A stretch of DNA of 64,000 bases from Stomorhina lunata (GCA_933228675.1 OW121740.1:38919492-38983491), one strand, 5' to 3'; counted from the stretch's first letter, positions 21,217 through 35,659 are shown. Numbers and translations are program-made. The notes: generated by a model not told the origin, from the letters alone.

Positions 21217-21889
21217 ACACCCTATGGTGGTGAAGGTTATTAAACTTTTAAGCCCCATTGTAACTTGTGGCCCACTCTGTACATGTTTGGTACTATGGAT
21301 AAGTTTTGCTTAAAAAAATGGCAAATGCATATTTTATTTATATCACTTCGTATTTAATTTTTTTATTTGCATATAAATTTTCATAAAATTTAATCTCAAT
21401 ATTAAAATTTAATACAATTTTAATATTCTGAACCTGTCTTCTTTCAAAGTTTCCCCTTTTAACATTATTTTCCAAGTAAATACATGTAAACTTTATTTTC
21501 ATCATCAAACTTTATTATAATTTTATTTCTTTCTCCTTTTGGCCTTCACTTCAATTCAGTTCAACCGACATCTATTGATTGACAGTTTTGCTTCTGTAAC
21601 AAGAAAATGCACATAAAAAAACCTCGCCCTGGTCGGTGTCATCCTCATTCTACTACCCCTATGGTTAAATCCACATTCAATAAAATGTTTATTGGACTTT
21701 TCAAAATCAACATCATCATCGCAGTTGTTTTAATAATAAAATAAAACCAATAACAATAAAAATATTATATATTTTGTTTTATTGTAAAATTTTATAGGTT
21801 CATAACATTGAGTCCGAGTATGTTATAATATTTTATATTTTTATGATAAATCGATTAATGTCAAAGAGTATTTAGTTGTATCTTATATG
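21217..21889. other. No gene seen
   Basis: AT-rich DNA with no recognisable ORF or repeat apart from the short repeat-A-like edge at 21220-21240. Confidence 0.6.
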
Positions 21890-21892
21890 TTA

Positions 21893-23196
21893 CATTAGGG
21901 TGACAGGACATTTTTTTTCTTTGATTTCAAATGTTTTTCTACGGAATATTGTGACACTAGGTCTGAAAGTTTAGATCTGAAAATTTGAGCCAAATCGGAC
22001 AACGTTCTATGGGCGCGCATCGAGTCCAAAGTTTAAGAGCACATTTGTATGGGGAAAAATGGGATATTTTTTGTTTTTGCGAAATTTAGATAAAAATCAA
22101 TAATTTTTACCAGAATTATAGAATATTAAAGAGAACTAATATAGCTTTATTTCAAATCGTGAAAAACGAAAATCCATGAAGTAGTTTGAAAGTTATTGCA
22201 GTTTTCCCCCGAAAATTCATTTCCTTGAAAAAGCTCCTAAGGATATGTACCAAAAAATTGTATGTTTTAAATAAAGAAATTCCGAAGTTAGACACAATTT
22301 ATCATATAATCGCTTGTTACTAGTAAGGGGGGAACAAAATTTTCAATAAATTAAAAAATTATTTCTGAAACCGACCTGAGAAAAATTTACCTTTTTCCAA
22401 CATGAAAAAAACTAAGTAAATTTGATTATATTTAAACAAAACTCAACTATTTACTAGTAACAAGCCATTAAATGATAAATCATGTCTAACTTTGGAATTT
22501 CTTTATTTACAACATACAATTTTTGGTGCATATCCTTAGGCGCGTTTTCAAGGACATGCATTTTCGGGGGAAAACTGTAATAACTTTTAAACTACCTCAT
22601 GGATTTTCGTCTTTCACGATTTGAAATAAAGCTGTGTTTTTTTTAAATTTTCAAAAAATTAAAAAATTATTTTTGAAGCCGACCTGAGAAAAATGTACTT
22701 TTTTTCAACATGAAATGAACTAAGTAAATTTGATTATATTAAAACAAAACTGAACTATTTACTAGTAACAAGCCATTAAATAATAAACCAATGTCTAACT
22801 TTGTCTAATAAACCTAAACTCTAACTTTTATTTACAACATACAATGTTTGGTGCATATCCTTAGGCGCGTTTTCAAGGACATGAATTTTCGGGGGAAAAC
22901 TGTAGTAACTTTTAAACTACCTCACGATTTGAAATAAAGCTGTGTTAGTTCTCTTTAATATTCTATAAAATTATTCATTTTTGGTCCAAATTTCACAAAA
23001 ACAAAAAAATAACCCATTTTCCCCCTTACAAACGGACTCTTAAACTTTGGACTCAATGCGCGCCCATAGAACGTTGTCCGATTTGGCTCAAATTTTCAGA
23101 TCTAAACTTTTAGACCTAGTGTCACAATGTTCCGTAGAAAAAGTTTTAAAATTCGAAAAATCATTTTCTTTCATACAAAAAATTGTCACCCTAATG
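21893..23196. mobile_element. 1.3-kb foldback element with a duplicated inner block
   Basis: The ends CATTAGGGTGACA and TGTCACCCTAATG are inverted and flanked by TTA at 21890-21892 and 23197-23199. The arms pair over several hundred bp, for example GAACGTTGTCCGATTTGGC on the right against its complement at about 21995. The inner right arm is duplicated head to tail: GCCGACCTGAGAAAAATG at about 22678 repeats the block from about 22370, each copy about 300 bp with ACTAGTAACAAGCCATTAAA. No ORF with a transposase motif is present. It is probably a non-autonomous DNA transposon. Confidence 0.85.
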
Positions 23197-23199
23197 TTA

Positions 23200-23770
23200 C
23201 ATATTGTCTGTAGGAATATGCTTTTTTATATGTAACTATATAAAATTTTATTTGATTTTTTTTATGTACTTCAATATTTCTTTTATGATTTTTATGAGAA
23301 TTTTATTCTTGACATAATTTACAGTCTCCTACGGACGTTTATGGGTTAAATTTTTATATGTATGAAATTGTCATTAAGTTTTTTTTATTGTTTTTAGTTT
23401 GTGGGTAAGTCTTTAGAGCTAGAGACAATATAATTTATTTGAAAATAAAGATAAAACACTGCGAATGATATTTGTAAAGATTTTTAATTAGAAAAACTAT
23501 CAATAAATATAAGATATGTCATTTGAAAGACAAATTCCAATCCTCTATCAATAGAAGAATTTAAAGTTCCATCGATCATAAACTACGGATTACTTCACGT
23601 TCCGGGCAATAGATCATAAATTATTCCGGTTTTCAAAAATCTTCAGTAAATATTAAATTTTATTATTAATGATCTTTTCATGGTGTAATTTTTCTTTTAA
23701 TTGTACATCTTTAAACTTCATCAATCTTATATCTTTAGTACTCGAATTTCTACATACATATATCGTTTGC
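23200..23770. other. No gene seen
   Basis: AT-rich DNA with no recognisable coding or repeat structure. Confidence 0.6.
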
Positions 23771-24339
23771 CCCTATTGCCGTTATCAACTCAACTCAGTT
23801 TGGTCGTCTGCCAGTCGACCCAACTTTCACTCAACCAAATTTTTTTTTCAAAAAGAAAGATTATTCTTATTTGATCCCAATCATTTCATAGTTCCGCAAT
23901 ATCAAACAAGTAAGAGTTTTATATTCGGCTGTGACGAATCTTGTATATCCACCATTAAATTGTGTTATATTTAGAAATATTTCTCATATATCTACGAGGG
24001 CGCAGCTAATTCAAAATTGGACCAAATTCGAAAAAAGTTGTTACGCTAGTTGGTATTGTTTGTAAAATATTTGGACTAAATTCGGTTGTAGGAGCTTTAT
24101 AGTTCAACATTTAAAAGCACTTACTTAGTATTTACTTTGAACAAAATTCGGTATCGTAACCTGGTATGGTTTTACATTCATAAGACGTTAAATGCTTTTC
24201 GTTTAGCTTAATATTTAGTTACGATAAACATGCTAATAGTAAAACGACAGGTCCATACATTTGTGCATCTACCTTATATAAAGTCTGGACATTGGTGCAA
24301 TCATAATAAGCTGCTTGTACCTCCGAATCTTTTTGATAT

Positions 24340-25430
<1,091 letters not shown>

Positions 25431-25500
25431 ATTTGGTTGAGTGAAAGTTGGATCGACTGGCAGACCACCAAACTGAGTTGAGCTTAGAACGGCAACAGGG

Positions 25501-26540
25501 ACAGTAATTACTTAAATAGTTCAATTTCTTAATCAGTTTTAGACTTTAAAATCTAATATGTAGTCGTTGAATTAGTAATATCCCGATATAGTCCAATTTC
25601 CTTAAAAATGAAAGATCATTGATAAATTATATTCGTTTCAATATTCTTACCCTATTCATTTTCTCTCCAGTGTAAATCTTCAATATTAGACAAACTCAAA
25701 AAACATTAAATTAATTAAAATTCCATTTTAAGGAGCGTCTTTTAAGGCGTTCTCTTTTTAAATGATCTAAAACTTTGAATATATTGTACATACGATTCTC
25801 TAGATATAAATTCATAAAAGCAACATATGCAATCATAATTTATATTTAAAATTAAATAGATTTTTTTGCCAGCACCAATTGCCTTCAACATTTTATCGAT
25901 AAAAAACTAAAATTAATTAAAAATAAAATTTTTATGGCTTCAGAAGACCCATCCTTTGGCCAATGAAATATTGTCTGTTTGAATGCAACTTTACCCTTTT
26001 TCTCGTACTCGTCTCGTACTCGTCTCTAGAACAGCAAATAAAGTTTGAAATATGTAATTTAGCCAATGGGATATTATGCTTTCGTTTGCCATGATTATTT
26101 GTATGTATTTATTTCCTGATACCCCAGGGGTAAATTTAATTGAGGAAATTTCGATATTTATTGTAATGTTTATGTGTGAGAGTTTTTTTATACTTAATAT
26201 ATATTTTTTTAATTTATGTTTTTAAGCCTTATGCCACTGCGTTTATAATATAATATTATTTATGTTTTTTGTTTGGTTTACGAAGGAAGAGTTGGGCCAT
26301 TTAGGATGTTATAAAGGGCTATTTTGTAAATTAAAATGAAATCAATAAGGGATATTCGATATTCAATATAAACTGAAGACAAATATGTAGTCGTCGATCG
26401 AATAAATTTAAATAGTCCCATATTAGTCTTCAATCTATAAATACTCTTATTTTTCTCAGATCTTTCCCTATCGATATCTGATCTTCTTTACTTTAATCCA
26501 TCATTCCATTTTATATACTCTGATTAAGCTGTCTATCGTG
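25501..26540. other. No gene seen
   Basis: AT-rich DNA. CTCGTACTCGTCTCGTACTC near 26004-26025 is a small direct repeat. No other structure is seen. Confidence 0.6.
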
Positions 26541-26544
26541 AATT

Positions 26545-27505
26545 TTTATACAAGTCTATTGTATCTATCGATCCGAGAACTTATTTTGGTATTATTTAGT
26601 AATAAATCGTAGATCTGTAAATAAATCAATCGCAGATCTTTTCATTACCTTTATAACAATCGATGATCTTTATATCGCACAATCGATCAATCGTATATCT
26701 TTTTATGGCATTACTTGCCTATCAATCATAGATCGTTATATAGTCTAATCTAATATCAATCGTAGATCGTTATATGTTCTAATCTCTCAACAATTGTAGA
26801 TCAGTATCAATCGTACATATCGTAGATTTGCATCATTCGTAGATCAAAAAAGATCTATATAAATGGTAGTATATATATATTAATCGTAGGTCTATATCTG
26901 TACTAGATCTATATCAATCGTTGCTATATATCAATTGTAGATCTATAATAATCGCTTATATATATATATATTAATAGTAGATCTATATAGATTCGCAGAT
27001 TCACATCTATCGTATCTATATCAATCGTAGATCAATGTCAATAGTAGATTTATATCAATCGTTAATCTATAACAATCTATAATAATCGTAGATCTATATC
27101 AATCGAAGATTTATATCAAAATTTATCTATCCTGGATCTATATCAACTGAAGATCTATATCAATCTTAGGTCTATATCAATAGCAGAAAAATATCAATCC
27201 TAGATCTGTATCAATCATAAAAACATATCAATCGCCGATTTATATCAATAGTAAATCTATATTAATCATAGATCAATATCAATCGTTGATCTATATCAAA
27301 CGTAGATCCATATCAATCATACATATATATCAATATTAGATCTTTATTGATGGTAGATCTTTATCAATCGTACGAAAATATCAATCCTAGATCTTTATCA
27401 ATTGTAGAAATATATCAATTGTAGATCTATACCAATCATAGATCTATATCAATCATAGATCTTTATTAATCGTAGATCTTGTACCACTAGTAGATCTAGA
27501 AATAA
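26545..27505 (+). repeat. Degenerate 17-18-bp tandem repeat (TAGATCTATATCAATCG)
   Basis: About 50 loosely conserved units with the words ATCAATCGTAGATC and TAGATCTATATCAA. The unit contains the palindrome TAGATCTA. It degenerates gradually toward 26550 and runs directly into the 31-bp array at 27520. No coding potential is seen. Confidence 0.85.
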
Positions 27506-27519
27506 GTTCAATAAAAAAA

Positions 27520-30500
27520 TAAAATTTTTTCTATAGAAAAATTTTCAATATAAAAATTTTTCTATAGAAAAATTTTCAATATAAAAATTTTTCTATAGAA
27601 AAATTTTCAATATAAAAATTTTTCTATAGAAAAATTTTCTATAGAAAAATTTTCAATAGAAAAATTTTTCTATAGAAAAATTTTCAATAGAATTTTTCTA
27701 TTGAAATTTTTTCTATAGAAAAATTTTCAATAGAAAAATTTTCAATAGAAAAATTTTTCTATAGAAAAATTTTTATATTGAAAATTTTTCTATAGAAAAA
27801 TTTTCAATAGAAAAATTTTTCTATAGAAAAATTTTCAATAGAAAAATTTTTCTATAGAAAAATTTTCAATAGAAAAATTTTTCTATAGAAAAATTTTCAA
27901 TAGAAAAATTTTTCTATAGAAAAATTTTCAAAATAAAAATTTCTCTATAGAAAAATTTTCAATATTAAAATTTTTCTATAGAAAAATTTTCAATAGAAAA
28001 ATTTTTCTATAGAAAAATTTTCAATAGAAAAATTTTTCTATAGAAAAATTTTCAATAGAAAAATTTTTCTATAGAAAAATTTTCAATAGAAAAATTTTCA
28101 ATAAAAAAATTTTTCTATAGAAAAATTTTCAATATAAAAATTTTTCTATAGAAAAATTTTCAATATAAAAATTTTTCTATAGAAAAATTTTCAATATAAA
28201 AAATTTTCTATAGAAAAATTTTCAATATAAAAATTTTTCTATAGAAAAATTTTCAATATAAAAATTTTTCTATAGAAAAATTTTCAATATAAAAATTTTT
28301 CTATAGAAAAATTTTCAATATAAAAATTTTTCTATAGAAAAATTTTCAATATAAAAATTTTTCTATAGAAAAATTTTCAATATAAAAATTTTTCTATAGA
28401 AAAATTTTCAATATAAAAATTTTTCTATAGAAAAATTTTCAATATAAAAATTTTTCTATAGAAAAATTTTCAATATAAAAATTTTTCTATAGAAAAATTT
28501 TCAATATAAAAATTTTTCTATAGAAAAATTTTCAATATAAAAATTTTTCTATAGAAAAATTTTCAATATAAAAATTTTTCTATAGAAAAATTTTTAATAT
28601 AAAAATTTTTCTATAGAAAAATTTTCAATATAAAAATTTTTCTATAGAAAAATTTTCAATATAAAAATTTTTCTATAAAAAAATTTCAATATAAAAATTT
28701 TTCTATAGAAAAATTTTCAATATAAAAATTTTTCTATAGAAAAATTTTCAATATAAAAATTTTTCTATAGAAAAATTTTCAATATAAAAATTTTTCTATA
28801 GAAAAATTTTCAATATAAAAATTTTTCTATAGAAAAATTTTCAATATAAAAATTTTTCTATAGAAAAATTTTCAATATAAAAATTTTTCTATAGAAAAAT
28901 TTTCAATATAAAAATTTTTCTATAGAAAAATTTTCAATATAAAAATTTTTCTATAGAAAAATTTTCAATATAAAAATTTTTCTATAGAAAAATTTTCAAT
29001 ATAAAAATTTTTCTATAGAAAAATTTTCAATATAAAAATTTTTCTATAGAAAAATTTTCAATATAAAAATTTTTCTATAGAAAAATTTTCAATATAAAAA
29101 TTTTTCTATAGAAAAATTTTCAATATAAAAATTTTTCTATAGAAAAATTTTCAATATAAAAATTTTTCTATAGAAAAATTTTCAATATAAAAATTTTTCT
29201 ATAGAAAAATTTTCAATATAAAAATTTTTCTATAGAAAAATTTTCAATATAAAAATTTTTCTATAGAAAAATTTTCAATATAAAAATTTTTCTATAGAAA
29301 AATTTTTAATATAAAAATTTTTCTATAGAAAAATTTTCAATATAAAAATTTTTCTATAGAAAAATTTTCAATATAAAAATTTTTCTATAGAAAAATTTTC
29401 AATATAAAAATTTTTCTATAGAAAAATTTTCAATATAAAAATTTTTCTATAGAAAAATTTTCAATATAAAAATTTTTCTATAGAAAAATTTTCAATATAA
29501 AAATTTTTCTATAGAAAAATTTTCAATATAAAAATTTTTCTATAGAAAAATTTTCAATATAAAAATTTTTCTATAGAAAAATTTTCAATATAAAAATTTT
29601 TCTATAGAAAAATTTTCAATATAAAAATTTTTCTATAGAAAAATTTTCAATATAAAAATTTTTCTATAGAAAAATTTTCAATATAAAAATTTTTCTATAG
29701 AAAAATTTTCAATATAAAAATTTTTCTATAGAAAAATTTTCAATATAAAAATTTTTCTATAGAAAAATTTTCAATATAAAAATTTTTCTATAGAAAAATT
29801 TTCAATATAAAAATTTTTCTATAGAAAAATTTTCAATATAAAAATTTTTCTATAGAAAAATTTTCAATATAAAAATTTTTCTATAGAAAAATTTTCAATA
29901 TAAAAATTTTTCTATAGAAAAATTTTCAATATAAAAATTTTTCTATAGAAAAATTTTCAATATAAAAATTTTTCTATAGAAAAATTTTCAATATAAAAAT
30001 TTTTCTATAGAAAAATTTTCAATATAAAAATTTTTCTATAGAAAAATTTTCAATATAAAAATTTTTCTATAGAAAAATTTTTAATATAAAAATTTTTCTA
30101 TAGAAAAATTTTCAATATAAAAATTTTTCTATAGAAAAATTTTCAATATAAAAATTTTTCTATAGAAAAATTTTTAATATAAAAATTTTTCTATAGAAAA
30201 ATTTTCAATATAAAAATTTTTCTATAGAAAAATTTTCAATATAAAAATTTTTCTATAAAAAAATTTCAATATAAAAATTTTTCTATAGAAAAATTTTCAA
30301 TATAAAAATTTTTCTATAGAAAAATTTTCAATATAAAAATTTTTCTATAGAAAAATTTTCAATATAAAAATTTTTCTATAGAAAAATTTTCAATATAAAA
30401 ATTTTTCTATAGAAAAATTTTCAATATAAAAATTTTTCTATAGAAAAATTTTCAATATAAAAATTTTTCTATAGAAAAATTTTCAATATAAAAATTTTTC

Positions 30501-31645
30501 TATAGAAAAATTTTCAATATAAAAATTTTTCTATAGAAAAATTTTCAATATAAAAATTTTTCTATAGAAAAATTTTCAATATAAAAATTTTTCTATAGAA
30601 AAATTTTCAATATAAAAATTTTTCTATAGAAAAATTTTCAATATAAAAATTTTTCTAAAGAAAAATTTTCAATATAAAAATTTTTCTATAGAAAAATTTT
30701 CAATATAAAAATTTTTCTATAGAAAAATTTTCAATATAAAAATTTTTCTATAGAAAAATTTTCAATATAAAAATTTTTCTATAGAAAAATTTTCAATATA
30801 AAAATTTTTCTATAGAAAAATTTTCAATATAAAAATTTTTCTATAGAAAAATTTTCAATATAAAAATTTTTCTATAGAAAAATTTTCAATATGAAAATTT
30901 TTCTATAGAAAAATTTTCAATATAAAAATTTTTCTATAGAAAAATTTTCAATATGAAAATTTTTCTATAGAAAAATTTTCAATATAAAAATTTTTCTATA
31001 GAAAAATTATCAATATGAAAATTTTTCTATAGAAAAATTTTCAATATAAAAATTTTTCTATAGAAAAATTTTCAATATGAAAATTTTTCTATAGAAAAAT
31101 TTTCAATATAAAAATTTTTCTATAGAAAAATTTTCAATAGAAAAATTTTTCTATAGAAAAATTTTCAATAGAAAAATTTTTCTATAGAAAAATTTTCAAT
31201 AGAAAAATTTTTCTATAGAAAAATTTTCAATAGAAAAATTTTTCTATAGAAAAATTTTCAAAATTAAAATTTCTCTATAGAAAAATTTTCAATAGAAAAA
31301 TTTTTCTATAGAAAAATTTTCAAAATAAAAATTTCTCTATAGAAAAATTTTCAATATAAAAATTTTTCTATAGAAAAATTTTCAAAATAAAAATTTCTCT
31401 ATAGAAAAATTTTCAATATAAAAATTTTTCTATACAAAAATTTTCAATAGAAAAATTTTTCTATAGAAAAATTTTCAATAGAAAAATTTTTCTATAGAAA
31501 AATTTTCAATATAAAAATTTTTCTATGGAAAAATTTTCAATAGAAAAATTTTTCTATAGAAAAATTTTCAAAATAAAAATTTTTCTATAGAAAAATTTTC
31601 AATATAAAAATTTTTCCATAGAAACATTTTCAATATATTTTCAAT
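27520..31645 (+). repeat. 4.1-kb satellite array of 31-bp units
   Basis: About 130 head-to-tail units with an exact 31-bp period (TCTATAG at 28331, 28362 and 28393). Each unit has the palindromic core TTTTTCTATAGAAAAA and the variable part TTTTCAATATAAAAATTTTT. The centre (about 28100-31120) is almost uniform with CAATATAAAAA. Both flanks (27650-28100 and 31130-31600) share the older variants CAATAGAAAAAT and CAAAATAAAAATTTCTC. A 62-bp dimer (CAATATGAAAA alternating with CAATATAAAAA) occurs at 30886-31085. A rare 30-bp unit recurs at 28671 and 30251. Confidence 0.98.
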
Positions 31646-32628
31646 AAGTTTATCCACCAGAGGAAGAATTTTCTTTCTAAATTTTTTCTTCTTCCTTAAC
31701 ATTTCAATATATTGATGATACATCAAAAATACGACTAAAATGTAATTTCAATTTTTTTATTCGATTTTACTCCTTACAATTTAGTTGCTTCATGATCTTG
31801 ATGACCCATCACGACTAGGTTTTTATGTCGTTTTAGTGCTATATCTTCTTTTAAGGCTGATGCTGCTACTTTTGCTATTGGAAGAAATGAAATATGAAAC
31901 TCTACTGGGTATATATTTTGTCTTATTATTTATTTTTTGCTTAACAAGTCGGTATTTTCTTTTTTCTATATTTTCTCAAGTTTTTTTTTTCTTAAATTTT
32001 TTTTTTCTGTATCGTCCTCAAGAGGGCAGTTTTCTTTTTTGTTTGACTTGGCTTTAGATGTTTTTTGCCTTTCGCTTGTCTTGTGGTTTTAGCAAATATT
32101 TATAGAATAGTTTGGCTTCTTTCTATCTTAACAATTTATGGCAATTTCATGTTTAACTTTAAGGTTATAAATGTTTGAGGGTTTTTAATTCTGCTGCAGA
32201 GCTTTGCCCTAAAAAACGAGGTGTGGTCTCGAGTATGAAGGATGACAAAGGAAAAAAGGAACTCTTTGAATTAAAGAAGTTTGAAAAATAATTTTTTCTA
32301 ATTCTAATGAACAAATGAGTATTTAGCTCATTTCCTTGTAGGAGTTGGTAAAAGTTTTACTCCTTCAAAAGAAGCGAAAAAGAAGTAGATTTGTAAGTAA
32401 GAAAAAAAAGAAAAGAATAAAAAGCAAAAAAGAATGACAGAAATATTTTTTTCCAAAAACACCTTCAAATGAAAAATTTCTTTAGGGCTTTCATTATAAA
32501 AGGTCTTTTTTCCTACTAACTAAAATAGCTCCCTTCAAATTCGTCTTTTACCCACACAAAATTCTTTCCATACCAGCTACTCCTTAGTTTAAGTTATTAT
32601 TTGCCCTAAAAAAAAAGAACTTTAACAT
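31646..32628. other. No supported gene; pyrimidine-rich stretches
   Basis: T-rich and A-rich sequence with one plus-strand ORF (31785-32057) made mostly of Leu/Phe codons from T-runs. It is downstream of the candidate minus-strand exon at 32660-32850, so part of it may be 3' flank or UTR. Confidence 0.5.
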
Positions 32629-32634
32629 TTTATT
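32629..32634 (-). promoter_or_regulatory. Candidate poly(A) signal AATAAA
   Basis: AATAAA on the minus strand, about 26 nt after the stop codon of the candidate exon. AATAAA is common by chance in such AT-rich DNA, so it is only supportive in context. Confidence 0.35.
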
Positions 32635-32659
32635 TTGCTATTGGCAATAACAATTACGT

Positions 32660-32850
32660 TTAACCGCAACTGTCTTCGAAGGGAGTGCTATCTCTAAGCC
32701 CATTGTCCGGTAACTTAAGCAATTCTACTTTTTTATCAAAATGATTTTCAGCAGATGCTTCTTTATTGATGATTCGTTCAACCACAAATGAATTATTATC
32801 TTCATCATTGTCTTTACTATTATAATTATTTAAATTATTATGATTATTCA
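32660..32850 (-). CDS. Candidate terminal exon of an unidentified gene
   Basis: On the minus strand a good 3' splice site (TTATCTTTCTTTACAG, AG at 32852-32851) is followed by an open frame to a TAA at 32662-32660. The exon starts with two bases of a split codon. It encodes about 63 residues: an Asn-rich start (NNHNNLNNYNSKDNDEDNN), then FVVERIINKEASAENHFDKK, VELLKLPDNGLRDSTPFED and SCG at the end. The second half has mixed, coding-like codons unlike the AT-driven ORFs nearby. A poly(A) signal lies just beyond. I do not recognise the protein. If real, the rest of the gene lies at higher coordinates and the arrays there would be its intron. A chance ORF is the main alternative. Confidence 0.45.
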
Positions 32851-32946
32851 CTGTAAAGAAAGATAATTAAATTGTAAAGGAAAAAACTAAAGTAATTATA
32901 ATGTTTGAAAAGTTTTTTGTACCCTACACTATCATTTTGTTAATAT

Positions 32947-34893
32947 CATAGGAAGACAGATCATAGGAAGACATATCTGATAGGAAGACATTTCTATAGA
33001 AAAGTAGACCAGAGGAAGACATTTCTATAGCAAAGTTGACCAGAGGAAGACATTTCTATAGAAAAGTTGACCAGAGGAAGACATTTCTATAGAAAAGTTG
33101 ACCAGAGGAAGACATTTCTATAGAAAAGTTGACCAGAGGAAGACATTTCTATAGCAAAGTTGGCCAGAGGATAACATTTCTATAGAAAAGTTGACCAGAG
33201 GAAGACATTTCTATAGAAAAGATGACCAGAGGAAGACATTTATGTAGAAAAGTTGATCAGAGGAAAATATTTCTGTAGAAAAGTTGACCAGCGGAAGACA
33301 TTTTCATAGAACAGTTGACCAGCGGAAGACATTTTCATAGAAAAGTTGACCAGAGGAAGACATTTCTATAGAAAAGTAGACGATAGGAAGACATTTCTAT
33401 AGAAAAGTTGACGATAGGAAGACATTTGTATAGAAAAGTTGACGATAGGAAGACATTTCTATAGAAAAGTTGACGATAGGAAGACACTTCTATAGAAAAG
33501 TTGACGATAGGAAGACATTTCTATAGAAAAGTTGACGATAGGAAGACATTTCTATTGAAAAGTTGACGATAGGAAGACATTTCTAGAGAAAAGTTGACGA
33601 TAGGAAGACAATTCTATAGAAAAGTTGACGATAGGAAGACATTTCTATAGAAAAGTCGACGATAGGAAGACATTTCTATAGAAAAGTTGACGATAGGAAG
33701 ACATTTCTATAGAAAAGTTGACGATAGGAAGACATTTCTATAGAAAAGTTGACGATATGAAGACATTTCTATAGAAAAGTTGACGATAGGAAGACATTTC
33801 TATAGAAAAGTTGACGATAGGAAGACATTTCTGTAGAAAATTTGACCAGATATTTATAAAGAAAAGTTGACCAGTGGAAGACATTTCTGCAGAAAACTTG
33901 ACCAGAGAAAAACATTTCTATAGAAAAGTTGACCAGAGGAAACATTTCTATAGAAAACTTGACGATAGGAAGATATTTCTATAGAAAAGTTGACGATAGG
34001 AAGACATTTCTATAGAAAAGTTGACGATAGGAAGACATTTCTATAGAAAAGTTGACGATAGGAAGACATTTCTATAGAAAAGTTGACGATAGTAAGACAT
34101 TTCTATAGAAAAGTTGACGATATGAAGACATTTCTATAGAAAAGTTGACGGTAGGAATATATTTCTATAGAAAAGTTTACGATAGGAAGACATTTATATA
34201 GAAAAGTTGACGATAGGAAGACATTTCTATGGAAAAGTTGACGATAGGAAGACATTTCTATAGAAAAGTTGACGATAGGAAGACATTTCTAGAGAAAAGT
34301 TGACGATAGGAAGACAATTCTATAGAAAAGTTGACGATAGGAAGACATTTCTATAGAAAAGTTGACGATAGGAAGACATTTCTATAGAAAAGTTGACGAT
34401 ATGAAGACATTTCTATAGAAAAGTTGACGATATGAAGACATTTCTATAGAAAAGTTGACGATAGGAAGACATTTCTATAGAAAAGTTGACGATAGGAAGA
34501 CATTTCTATAGAAAAATTGCAATAGGAAGACATTTCTATAGAAAAGTTGACCATAGGAAGACATTCCTTTAGAAAATTTGACCAGATATTTATACAGAAA
34601 AGTTGACCAGGGGAAGACATTTCTGCAGAAAACTTGACCAGAGAAAAACATTTCTATAGAAAAGTTGACCAGAGGAAACATTTCTATAGAAAACTTGACG
34701 ATAGTTGACGATATGAAGACATTTCTATAGAAAAGTTGACGGTAGGAATACATTTCTATAGAAAAGTTTACGATAGGAAGACATTTATATAGAAAAGTTG
34801 ACGATAGGAAGACATTTCTATGGAAAAGTTGACGATAGGAAGACATTTCTATAGAAACGTTTACGATAGGAAAGCATTTCTATAGAAAAATTG
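32947..34893 (+). repeat. 1.9-kb array of 31-bp units (GACGATAGGAAGACATTTC family)
   Basis: About 62 units with a 31-bp period (GATAGGAAGA at 33661 and 33692). The core is ATTTCTATAGAAAAGTTGAC. Two subtypes alternate in blocks: CCAGAGGAAGAC (32999-33360, 33844-33955, 34580-34690) and CGATAGGAAGAC (the rest). A higher-order block with the odd words GACCAGATATTTATA and TTTCTGCAGAAAACTTGACC recurs at 33844 and 34580, 736 bp apart. Long minus-strand ORFs here are periodic by-products. Confidence 0.97.
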
Positions 34894-35655
34894 ACTTATA
34901 TAAAATTTGAAATTTCAAGACAAATTTTGCTTAACCTAACCTCGTGTACGGCATCGTAAAGTCAATAATATCTTTTATCAAACCATAAATATACTCCTTT
35001 ATAATTGATATATTTACGAAAAAGTTAGATACATATACTATGAGCACAATATAATAACATTATAAATTTATATTATTTTGAATATCAAACCCCAGTTCTA
35101 CCTGTATAATTACCATCGATTCCAGCTCTGCCTATCAAAACTCCAAAGCCCGCATCATTAAATTATATTTGTTAACGCTCAATTAAAACGAAAAGATTCC
35201 ATTGTATTTTCTTCTTCTACTCCTCTACTAAATCAAACAATTGATGCCAATCACTTAATGGCAGCAGTAACTCCATGGAAATTTAATCAAAGCTATAAAT
35301 AAAATCTTCCACCGACATCAGGATGAAATTTAATTTTGGTACTTTTTAATTATGAAACTAAAGAAACCTCTAGGGTGGTTTGGCATTAAAAATAGAAACC
35401 GTAACAAAATTAAATTTATGCCATAAATTAGTTGGAATAGCCAAAACTTTTACAATAAGACAAAAATGAAATATTAGTATTACAGAGGCGAAATAGAATC
35501 TTGGGTTATATAAGGAGAGGAACAAAAATAGATTTAAGAAAAAGAAAAGTACAAATGGTCATAGTTTTTATTTTAGGACCTTAGTCATGTTTTCTAGCCT
35601 ATAATCAAAGTCTAGTGTTTCCTGTGTTGGGAAATGGGACTGGCAGTAGTTAAAC
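34894..35655. other. Unique spacer between two arrays, no gene seen
   Basis: About 760 bp of non-repetitive AT-rich DNA separates two arrays whose units are clearly related. No ORF, RNA or element ends were recognised. Confidence 0.6.
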
Positions 35656-35659
35656 AGGT

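Noticed and set aside
31785..32057. 90-codon Leu/Phe-rich plus-strand ORF as a membrane protein
   Set aside because: Hydrophobicity comes from T-rich DNA; no conserved motif or gene signals.
34475..34846. 123-codon minus-strand ORF with FYRNVF-type repeats
   Set aside because: It is a translation of the 31-bp array (93-bp coding period) and has no flanking gene signals.
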